A stretch of DNA of 64,000 nt, taken from positions 1-64,000 of the forward strand of contig NZ_QFWW01000020.1 in assembly GCF_003265345.1 (NCBI RefSeq), in the 5' to 3' direction. Of the stretch, positions 57,886-64,000 are shown piece by piece; position 1 is the first letter of the stretch; every line of letters starts with the position of its first letter. The DNA comes from Lentzea terrae (GTDB lineage: Bacteria > Actinomycetota > Actinomycetes > Mycobacteriales > Pseudonocardiaceae). The position numbers and the translations under genes were made by a program. Below the pieces are notes generated by a model, which was not told the origin of the DNA, did no database searches, and saw only the letters and a list, made by a program, of their open reading frames with translations.

Positions 57886-58701
57886 ATGGTCGAGAATCAC
57901 GGTGTGCCCACTGCGAACAACCTGCTGGTCTCCGGAAGCGCCGGGCGCGCGGTCACCGAGTTGGTGATCCCGGCCCTGCTACTGCGTTCTCAAAACGCGA
58001 CGTGGTCACAGCTGGTCCACATCTACGTGCCCAACGGTCCCACCGTCGCCTTCAGCGGCCGGGACCTCCGCTCCCCCGGCATCGCCGCAGCCACCCGGAT
58101 CGCCCGCGAAGCCGGATTCGAACCCGTGGTCCGGTCGCCAGGCGGACGGATGGTCGCCTACGACAGCGGCGCCGTCGTCATCGACCACCTCGACCGCACC
58201 ACCGGCATCCGGCACGCGGGCAGCGCGACGTTCGCCGCGAACGCCGAGAGCCACGTCGAGGTGCTGCGCGCGCTCGGTGACGTCGACGCACGCGTCGGCG
58301 AGGTGGACGGCGAGTACTGCCCCGGCGAGTACAGCATCAACGTCGGCGGCACGGCCAAGGTCGTGGGCTCGGCGCAACGGGTCACCGCCACCGGTTCGCT
58401 GTTCAGCACGGTCGTGCAGGTCACGGTGTCGGACCGGGTGCGGGACGTGATCGTAGAAGTCTCCGAGGCGCTCGGCTACGACCTGCGGCAGAGCTCCATC
58501 GCGGGCCTGGCCGACTACGCGCCCGCACTGACCGCCGACGAGGTCGCCGCGGCCTTCGCAGCGGACTACCGGAGCCGGCTGGGCATGACCGGCGCGGAGT
58601 TGCCGGCCGAGGCGGTCGCGCTCGCGTCGACCGTCGTGCCGAGCAACCCACAACCCTTCCACGTGGACGACTGGACGCGTGCGAATGGACGTCATCTGTG
58701 A
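57886..58701 (+). CDS. Lipoate-protein-ligase-A-like protein
   Basis: 271 aa. It has the LplA/BPL fold: a RSPGGRMVAYDSGAVVIDHL stretch (about 85-104), then CPGEYSINVGGTAKVVGSAQ (about 146-165), the lipoyl-ligase RxxGGxxV and K-binding loops. Catalytic Lys is expected in GGTAKVVG. ATG 57886 overlaps the end of the anti-sigma gene region by spacing only 10 bp; GTG 57904 could also start the protein. It should attach lipoate or octanoate to a carrier protein, or belong to a related non-catalytic group. Confidence 0.75.
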   Translation: MVENHGVPTANNLLVSGSAGRAVTELVIPALLLRSQNATWSQLVHIYVPNGPTVAFSGRDLRSPGIAAATRIAREAGFEPVVRSPGGRMVAYDSGAVVIDHLDRTTGIRHAGSATFAANAESHVEVLRALGDVDARVGEVDGEYCPGEYSINVGGTAKVVGSAQRVTATGSLFSTVVQVTVSDRVRDVIVEVSEALGYDLRQSSIAGLADYAPALTADEVAAAFAADYRSRLGMTGAELPAEAVALASTVVPSNPQPFHVDDWTRANGRHL

Positions 58702-58763
58702 AGGCTTCTGCCGCAACGAGTGCGCGGGTTGAATCCAGCGCACGCCGTCGAAGGAGCATCAGC

Positions 58764-59615
58764 ATGCGTCTGATCAGAGCATCCGCGGTCACCGCCGCAC
58801 TCCTCGTCGTGGCCGCGCTGCCCGCGTCCGCGATCAACTCCTACAACGCCACGCCCGCACCCGAGCGCACCGAGGTCGGTGCGCTCGTCGCGACCTGGGA
58901 CAACGACGACAACCCGGCGACCCCGGACCGCGTCGACTGGGTCTGCAGCGGCACCATGATCGATGCCGACACGTTCCTCACCGCCGCGCACTGCACCAGC
59001 GACTGGCCGGCGAACGTGAAGTTCTTCGTGTCGTTGCACCAGGACGTCCAGGCCGCGCTGGACAACGCCACGGGCACACCGGCGCAGATCGCCGCGGCAG
59101 TGGGTGTCCCGGGCACCGCGCACAACCACCCCGCCTACCCCGGCTCGGCGAACGACACCCACGACATCTCCGTGGTGCAGGTGTCCGCGCAGCAGATGAA
59201 GGCGCGCTGGTCGTTCACGCCGGCGACACTGCCCACCGCGAACCGGCTCGGCCGGCTCGGGCCGCAGGGGCTCAACGACACGCCGTGGGTGGTCGCCGGC
59301 TACGGCACGCAGGAGGCCCGCCGCGGCCCCGGCGGGCACACCCACCCCGGTGGCGGCGTGCGGATGAAGGCGCCGGTCACGTTCAACGCGCTCAACGACG
59401 CGTGGGCGCGGCTCGCCATGACCGCGCCGCAGGGCAACGGCGGTGCTTGCTACGGCGACTCCGGTGGCCCGAACTTCGCCACGATCGACGGCAAGCGGAC
59501 CCTCGCGGCCACGACGATCACCGGCGACTCGCCGTGCTACGCGACGAACGTCGTCTACCGGCTGGACACCCCCGGCGCACGGGACTTCCTGCGCCCGTTC
59601 GTGTCACTGCCTTGA
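58764..59615 (+). CDS. Secreted trypsin-like (S1) serine protease
   Basis: 283 aa. ATG 58764 has AAGGAG eight bases upstream. Signal peptide about 1-24 (ends LPASAI). Catalytic triad: FLTAAHCTS (His), DTHDISVVQV (Asp), and CYGDSGGPNF (Ser). Cys pairs are present (CSGTM, AAHC, ACYGDSG, SPCYATN). It is an exported endopeptidase of the chymotrypsin fold. A GC-rich hairpin follows and divides it from the convergent cysteine operon. Confidence 0.9.
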   Translation: MRLIRASAVTAALLVVAALPASAINSYNATPAPERTEVGALVATWDNDDNPATPDRVDWVCSGTMIDADTFLTAAHCTSDWPANVKFFVSLHQDVQAALDNATGTPAQIAAAVGVPGTAHNHPAYPGSANDTHDISVVQVSAQQMKARWSFTPATLPTANRLGRLGPQGLNDTPWVVAGYGTQEARRGPGGHTHPGGGVRMKAPVTFNALNDAWARLAMTAPQGNGGACYGDSGGPNFATIDGKRTLAATTITGDSPCYATNVVYRLDTPGARDFLRPFVSLP

Positions 59616-59621
59616 TCGAGT

Positions 59622-59648
59622 GGCGGGCGCCCGGACCGGGCGCCCGCC
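59622..59648. terminator. Bidirectional hairpin terminator
   Basis: Perfect 13-bp arms GGCGGGCGCCCGG/CCGGGCGCCCGCC around a single A, between the convergent S1 protease and cupin genes. Confidence 0.8.
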
Positions 59649-59654
59649 GCAGCG

Positions 59655-60146
59655 TCAGTGCCGGCCCCAGCCGGGGACGGTGCCGTCGATCGTCACCTCG
59701 AACTGGTCGTACTTCGCCATCAACGCCAGCAGCTCGTCCTCGGAGGGCTTGTTGCCGTCCGCGTACATCTCGGCGAGACCCCGGAAGTACTCCTCGCGGT
59801 TGAGCGCGGGCGTGAAGATGATGAGCATCGTCGCCTGGTCCTGGTACGGGTTGCGGAAGCCGTGCGACACCCCCATCGGCACGTTCACGTAGGTGCCAGG
59901 GGGCGCGGCGAACGTCTTGCCGTCGAGGTGCAGCTCCACCATTCCGTGCAGGACGTAGAACGCCTCCAGCTGCTCGTTGTGGACGTGCGGTGAGGCGCCG
60001 GGCGCGCCGGGGTCCATCCGGTGCTCGTACAGGCCGAGCTTCCCGTCGGTCTCGCTGCCCTGGGCCTTGAAGGTCGTGTGGGTGGTGGTGCCGATCTGTA
60101 CCGACTCGCCCTCGCCGGGAAGCAGGATGCGGGACAACTGCGTCAT
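59655..60146 (-). CDS. Cupin-domain protein
   Basis: 163 aa. Cupin motif 1: SPHVHNEQLEAFYVLHGMVE (HxH...E) with motif 2 GTYVNVPMGVSHGFRNP (H). A single-domain cupin with a metal triad and a C-terminal helical tail (DELLALMAKYDQFEV). It is the last gene of the cysteine operon with a 6-bp gap to cysK. Thiol-dioxygenase (cysteine dioxygenase-like) or regulatory function is possible; the motif spacing does not decide. Confidence 0.8.
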   Translation of the reverse strand: MTQLSRILLPGEGESVQIGTTTHTTFKAQGSETDGKLGLYEHRMDPGAPGASPHVHNEQLEAFYVLHGMVELHLDGKTFAAPPGTYVNVPMGVSHGFRNPYQDQATMLIIFTPALNREEYFRGLAEMYADGNKPSEDELLALMAKYDQFEVTIDGTVPGWGRH

Positions 60147-60152
60147 TTCAGT

Positions 60153-61124
60153 TCACTCCTCGTTGCTGGCTGAGTCGATGGCTGCGTCGTCCTGGTTGAA
60201 CCACGAGAGGTACCGCTCACCCGTGTCCGGGAAGACGGTGACCAGGTTCTTGCCCGCGTGCTCGGGGCGGGAAGAAAGCACCCGGCAGGCGTGCGCCGCC
60301 GCACCGGAGGAGACGCCGACCAGCAGCCCCGCCGTCCGGGCGAGCTCCCGGGCCGTGGCGTAGGCGTCCTCGTTGGACACCGTGAGGACCTCGTCGATCA
60401 GGTCGACGTCGGTCGTGGGCGCGACGAAACCGCCGTTGAGGCCGGGGATCCGGTGCAAGCCTCCCCACCCCTGGCTGAGCACGGGCGATCCCTCGGGCTC
60501 AACGGCGACCACGCGGACAGCGGGGTTGCGTTCCTTCAGGAAACGCGCGGTGCCGCTGAGCGTCCCGCCGGTGCCGACGCCGCAGACGAAGACGTCCACC
60601 GCCCCGTCGGTGTCGGTCCAGATCTCCGGCCCGGTGGTGGCGTAGTGCGCGGCCACGTTGTCCGAGTTCTCGTGCTGGCAGGCGAACCACGACCCCGGCC
60701 GCTCGCGGTAGATCTCCTCGGCCTTGGCGATCGCCGCCACGTACCCCTCCTGGTACGGGGTCAGCACGATCTCCGCCCCGAACGCGCGCAGCAGCTGGAT
60801 GCGTTCCTGCGTCGCGCTGTCCGGCAACACGATCACGCACCGGTACCCGCGGGCGGCGGCGATCGCGGCCATCGAGATGCCCGTGTTGCCCGACGTCGCC
60901 TCGACGATCGTGCCCGAACCCCTGGTCAGCTGCCCGCGCTGCTCGGCGCCGTTGATCATGTAGAGCGCGGCGCGGTCCTTGACGCTGGACAGCGGGTTGG
61001 CCATCTCCAGCTTGGCGTACAGCGCAGCGGTGGTCACTCCGAGATCGAGCCGGACGAGCGGAGTGCCGCCGATCAGGTCCTCGATCGACTGGGCCAGCGG
61101 CAGTGTGGTGACTCCGGTGTTCAC
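60153..61124 (-). CDS. cysK: Cysteine synthase / O-acetylserine sulfhydrylase
   Basis: 323 aa from GTG. ANPLSSVKDRAALYMI contains the PLP Lys (about 48); EATSGNTGISMAAIA is the substrate loop, VGTGGTLSGTARFL the phosphate-binding loop, and SSGAAAHACRVL the C-terminal Ser. All are classic CysK features. It makes L-cysteine from O-acetylserine and sulfide, and lies 22 bp downstream of cysE, its partner gene. The whole minus-strand operon is EamA-cysE-cysK-cupin. Confidence 0.95.
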   Translation of the reverse strand: MNTGVTTLPLAQSIEDLIGGTPLVRLDLGVTTAALYAKLEMANPLSSVKDRAALYMINGAEQRGQLTRGSGTIVEATSGNTGISMAAIAAARGYRCVIVLPDSATQERIQLLRAFGAEIVLTPYQEGYVAAIAKAEEIYRERPGSWFACQHENSDNVAAHYATTGPEIWTDTDGAVDVFVCGVGTGGTLSGTARFLKERNPAVRVVAVEPEGSPVLSQGWGGLHRIPGLNGGFVAPTTDVDLIDEVLTVSNEDAYATARELARTAGLLVGVSSGAAAHACRVLSSRPEHAGKNLVTVFPDTGERYLSWFNQDDAAIDSASNEE

Positions 61125-61146
61125 ATGCTCTCCGATCGTTCAGTTG

Positions 61147-61773
61147 TCACCAGCTGGGGAAAGCGGCGGCACCCTTGTGCTTCTGGCCCGCGACCACGAC
61201 GGGCTGACGAGGCTTGGCCGAGCCGGGGCTGGACCTCAGGTTCGGGATGGAGAACGGCGCCAGCACGCGCGAGTCCGCCGGCACGTCGCGGATCACGAGT
61301 GCCTGGGCGCCCACCACGGAGTCGGGGCCGACGGTGATCGGGCCGAGCAACGTCGCGTTGGCCCCGACGACGACCCGGTCGCCGAGCTTCGGGTGCCGGC
61401 GGGATCCCTCCGGCCGTTGGTTGTCGTGCCACCACCCGACCGCGCCGAGCGTCACCTGGTGGAAGATCGTGACGTCCTCGCCGATCTCGACCGTCTCGCC
61501 GATCACCACGCCGGCGCCGTGGTCGATGAAGAACCCGCGGCCGATCCGCGCCCCTGGATGGATCTCGATGCCACCGGTGAGCAACCTCGCGATGACCATG
61601 ACCAGCCGGGCACTGCGCCGACGTCCGCGCAGGTGCAGCCGGTGCGACACGCGGTGACCCCAGATCGCGATGACCGTCGGGTGCAACAGCGCCTCGCTGC
61701 GCGACAGGATCGACGGGTCGCGGTCCATGACCATGTCCAGGTCGGCGGTGAGCAGGCGGAGCAGCGCCCTCAC
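61147..61773 (-). CDS. cysE: Serine O-acetyltransferase
   Basis: 208 aa from GTG. Left-handed beta-helix hexapeptide repeats: EIHPGARIGRGFFIDHGAGV, VIGETVEIGEDVTIFHQVTL, then RHPKLGDRVVVGANATLLGP. Catalytic H/D are in FIDHGAGVVIG. N-terminal helices (about 1-55) are the SATase domain. It is the short, EpsC-like form. Product O-acetylserine goes to CysK. GTGA overlap with the EamA gene shows translational coupling. The C-terminal tail, ending AAFPSW, may be the short CysK-binding segment (inference). Confidence 0.93.
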   Translation of the reverse strand: MRALLRLLTADLDMVMDRDPSILSRSEALLHPTVIAIWGHRVSHRLHLRGRRRSARLVMVIARLLTGGIEIHPGARIGRGFFIDHGAGVVIGETVEIGEDVTIFHQVTLGAVGWWHDNQRPEGSRRHPKLGDRVVVGANATLLGPITVGPDSVVGAQALVIRDVPADSRVLAPFSIPNLRSSPGSAKPRQPVVVAGQKHKGAAAFPSW

Positions 61774-62672
61774 CGGACCGCTCCCGCCTTCTCCTTGCGC
61801 AGCTGCCCGAGCCGGTTCTCCGCGTAGGCCACGCCGACGAGCACGACCAGGCCGCCTGCCAGCAGGTTCCACGTGACGGGTTCGCCGAGGAACAGCACGC
61901 CGAGCAGCACCGCGAACGCCGGCACCACGTAGTTGACCGCAGAGGCGGTGGTGGCGCCGACGTCGCCGATGAGGCGGAAGTAGAGCACGTAGGCCAGGCC
62001 GGTGCTGAACACCCCGAGGACGACGATGCTGAACGTCACCGGGCCGGTGAAGTCCGGCACCCGCCAGTCGAGGAACGGCGTCACCAGCGCCTGCAGCACC
62101 GCCGCCGAGACGAGCTGCGCCGCAGCCAGCGACAGCGGGGCCAGGCCCAGCGGCGAGAGGTACTTCCGGACGTACACGAAGCCGATCGCGTAGCTGACCG
62201 CCGCACCGAAGCAGGCCAGCCGTCCGCTCAGCGACCCGAGCGACTCGTGCCACGGACCGATCAGCAGCACCACGCCGATGAAGCCGAGCCCGAGGCCGAC
62301 CGCCTTGCGTGAGGTCGCCCGCTCGGTCGGGAGGGCTGCCGTCGCCAGCGCGAGCGTCAACAGCGGCGAGGCACCGATCAGGACGCCCGCGATGCCGGCG
62401 CCGGTCGTCTTCTCCCCGTACGACAACAGCAGGAACGGGATCACGTTGCCGAACAGCCCCGCCGCGCCGATGTGGCCCCAGACCCGCACGGAGCGCGGCA
62501 GGGCGACCTTGCGGGCAGCCGCGATCGACAGCAGCACCGCCGCGCCCAGCACGAGTCTGCTCAGCACGAGCTGGCTCGGTGTCAGACCTTCGAGGGAGAC
62601 CTTGATGAAGGTGAAGCTGCTGCCCCACAGCAGTGCCAGCAGCAGGAAGCGCGCGACGGATGCCTTGTCCAT
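61770..62672 (-). CDS. EamA/DMT-family transporter
   Basis: 300 aa, ten TM segments. N-terminal LLLALLWGSSFTFIKVSLEG is the classic EamA repeat-1 start, and repeat 2 begins near 150 (RLACFGAAVSYAIGFVYVRK), with GVFSTGLAYVLYFRLI near the end. Members export amino acids and metabolites (YdeD/EamA exports cysteine and O-acetylserine in E. coli). Coupling to cysE therefore suggests export of O-acetylserine or cysteine. It is the first gene of the operon. Confidence 0.85.
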   Translation of the reverse strand: MDKASVARFLLLALLWGSSFTFIKVSLEGLTPSQLVLSRLVLGAAVLLSIAAARKVALPRSVRVWGHIGAAGLFGNVIPFLLLSYGEKTTGAGIAGVLIGASPLLTLALATAALPTERATSRKAVGLGLGFIGVVLLIGPWHESLGSLSGRLACFGAAVSYAIGFVYVRKYLSPLGLAPLSLAAAQLVSAAVLQALVTPFLDWRVPDFTGPVTFSIVVLGVFSTGLAYVLYFRLIGDVGATTASAVNYVVPAFAVLLGVLFLGEPVTWNLLAGGLVVLVGVAYAENRLGQLRKEKAGAVR

Positions 62673-62715
62673 TGCTTCTCGATTCGGGTCATCTGTCCGT
62701 GGTCGTTCCGTTACT

Positions 62716-63579
62716 TCAGCAGGAGCTGCTAGTGGCGCGGTGGAGCGCCGAGTCGAGGAACGGAACCACGGCAGCGGCAACGGTTTCCGGTGCGAGCACC
62801 GGCGCGAAGTGACCCACGCCCGGCAGTTGCCGCGCGTGCGCGTCGGCGACGTGCTGAGCCAGGTAGTCCTCCACCGCGGCGAAGAAGATGCCGAGCAGCG
62901 TCTGTTCGCCGCGCAGCAGCAGGACCGGCGCGGTGACCTGCCCGAGCGCTTCCGGATCCGTCGGCCGCGGTCCCCGGTAGACCACGTCCTGCCCGACGAG
63001 CTGGAGCATCGCGGGGATGCCGGGTGCCCAGCGCTCGCAGAAGGACGTTGCCTCCAGCGCGGCGATCTCGTTGGCGGGGCAGATCCCCGGGAGGAACGCG
63101 CGCGCCGCGTCGAGGAGCCGCCCGTCGGCCGCCGCCGCGCCCACCTGCTGCATCGCGGCACCCAGCCGGGCGAAGTCGTCCTCTCCGCCCACCCCGATCA
63201 CGACGGGCTCGTGGATGGCGACGGCAGCCACGGAGTCGCTGTCGGCGGCCGCGCCCAGCACCCACGCCCCACTGCCAGACCAACCGACCAGGCCGACCGG
63301 TTCGCCGATGCTGTCGACGAACGCGGTGACGTCCTCCTTCAGCCGCAGCGGTGAGTGGTCCGGGTGATCGGCGGACAACCCTCTGCCGCGCGTGCTCGGC
63401 AGGTAGCAGGTGTACCGGTCGGTGAGGTGCGGCAGCAGTTCCGTCCAGGCGACCTCGCCGTCCCCATACGCGCCGTGGACCAGCACGAGTGCCGGCCCCT
63501 GCCCTGCCACGCGGCCGGCGATCTCGGTGCCGTCGGCGGAGATGGCGCGGTGGATCCGGGCGAATTCGTTGGTGTTCAT
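62716..63579 (-). CDS. Alpha/beta hydrolase
   Basis: 287 aa. LVLVHGAYGDGEVAWTELLP (oxyanion HG), GLVGWSGSGAWVLGAA (nucleophile Ser in GWSGSG), APVLLLRGEQTLLGIFFAAV (Asp/Glu region) and LPGVGHFAPVLAPE (His) give the usual triad. It has no signal peptide. It is next to a LuxR regulator on the same strand, 107 bp downstream of its stop, a common pairing. Substrate unknown. Confidence 0.85.
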   Translation of the reverse strand: MNTNEFARIHRAISADGTEIAGRVAGQGPALVLVHGAYGDGEVAWTELLPHLTDRYTCYLPSTRGRGLSADHPDHSPLRLKEDVTAFVDSIGEPVGLVGWSGSGAWVLGAAADSDSVAAVAIHEPVVIGVGGEDDFARLGAAMQQVGAAAADGRLLDAARAFLPGICPANEIAALEATSFCERWAPGIPAMLQLVGQDVVYRGPRPTDPEALGQVTAPVLLLRGEQTLLGIFFAAVEDYLAQHVADAHARQLPGVGHFAPVLAPETVAAAVVPFLDSALHRATSSSC

Positions 63580-63686
63580 GGTGACTCCTCGGTATTCGCG
63601 CCGTGGTCTGGCGCGTCTACAGAGGACGCTAGGTCGCGTGGCAGGCCGCCTGCTTCGGAACGATTGACCAACTGCGGCGGGAGCGA

Positions 63687-64000
63687 CTACGCGGTTGTGC
63701 GCAGGTCCAGCCGCCGGTCGATGGCGTAGCGGGCGGCCTGGGTCCGGGAGGTGACGCCGATCTTGTGGAAGATGTTCGTGAGGTGGCGGGCGACGGTCCG
63801 GTCGCTGATGAACAGCGCCTCGCCGATCTCCCGGTTGGACCGGCCCTCGGCGACGAGCACCAGCACCTCGCACTCGCGCCGCGTCAACCCGTCCGGCGCC
63901 TGCTGATGCACGCCCAGCCGCTCGTACACGGCCTTCGCGCGTTCATCCTCGGCGCACGCGGACGCCGCGTCACCGAGCGCCCGGTACGCCTCGGCGAGCC
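63687..64000 (-). CDS. LuxR-family regulator, 3' end only
   Basis: The last ~104 codons; the 5' part lies beyond the right edge. A short helical stretch ([23 protein letters not shown]-like) leads to the Lux[62 protein letters not shown]. The helical stretch before the HTH suggests a large ATPase/TPR-type (LAL) regulator. It is upstream of the alpha/beta hydrolase on the same strand. The stop at 63687 follows DLRTTA. Confidence 0.8.
   Translation of the reverse strand, partial: LAEAYRALGDAASACAEDERAKAVYERLGVHQQAPDGLTRRECEVLVLVAEGRSNREIGEALFISDRTVARHLTNIFHKIGVTSRTQAARYAIDRRLDLRTTA

Overview
The window is GC-rich actinomycete DNA: GTG and TTG starts are common, GC is strongly preferred at third codon positions, genes overlap by ATGA or GTGA, and ECF sigma factors, SARP/LuxR regulators, WXG100-like proteins and many secreted hydrolases are present. 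The mix resembles Pseudonocardiales (Lentzea/Saccharothrix-like), but that placement is an inference. I saw no rRNA, tRNA, CRISPR array, insertion sequence or phage gene. Both ends cut through regulators: a SARP/BTAD-ATPase on the left and a LuxR-type regulator on the right.

Layout. 1-24 kb is mainly regulators, secreted enzymes and sugar metabolism: SARP, a LuxR-type regulator, an M23 peptidase, a lipoprotein, patatin, a GH63-like glucosidase, a PQQ-type sugar dehydrogenase with PKD domain, a MarR/NmrA pair, an M15 peptidase, a Ser/Thr kinase, NUDIX, a vanadium haloperoxidase, a three-gene WXG100 cassette, and an S8 protease with six exact 40-residue repeats. Broken genes lie here: three fused fragments (GH13, P-type ATPase, AI-2E permease) at 6.76-7.72 kb and a frameshifted NmrA gene at 11.2-12.1 kb. 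22.7-25.5 kb is a gluconate module (GntP, GntK, FadR-type GntR).

25.4-38.05 kb is the most interesting region, a compact divergent biosynthetic cluster without PKS or NRPS. One arm encodes a class II DAHP synthase, a CMLE/adenylosuccinate-lyase superfamily protein and a 631-aa FAD/NAD(P) monooxygenase. The last two match the aspartate-nitrosuccinate pair (CreD/CreE type) that releases nitrous acid. The other arm encodes a membrane-anchored ABM protein, a GATase-PabB fusion ADC synthase, a benzoate-CoA-ligase-like enzyme, an atypical AMP-forming ligase, an aromatic-ring FAD hydroxylase and an ADC lyase (PabC). Together these would make p-aminobenzoate and nitrite side by side, which suggests an N-N-bonded (diazo, azo, triazene or similar) or diazotisation-derived PABA product.

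38-49.8 kb holds stress and detoxification genes: AhpD-like, SigJ-like sigma, NDH-2-like oxidoreductase, a Clp ATPase lacking the N-domain, SDR/TetR, PucR/BVMO and ArsR/MFS, several with clear operators. 49.8-55.7 kb is a shikimate/quinate-type catabolic regulon (QsuB-like dehydratase, AroE/QsuD-like dehydrogenase, TetR, MHS permease, phosphotriesterase-like lactonase). Two promoters there carry the same operator at the same distance from their start codons. 55.8-59.6 kb has a small secreted peptide, an ECF sigma factor, a TM protein, a zinc-finger anti-sigma-like protein, a lipoate-ligase-like protein and a trypsin-like protease. 59.65-62.7 kb is a cysteine operon (EamA, CysE, CysK, cupin), followed by an alpha/beta hydrolase and the truncated LuxR regulator.
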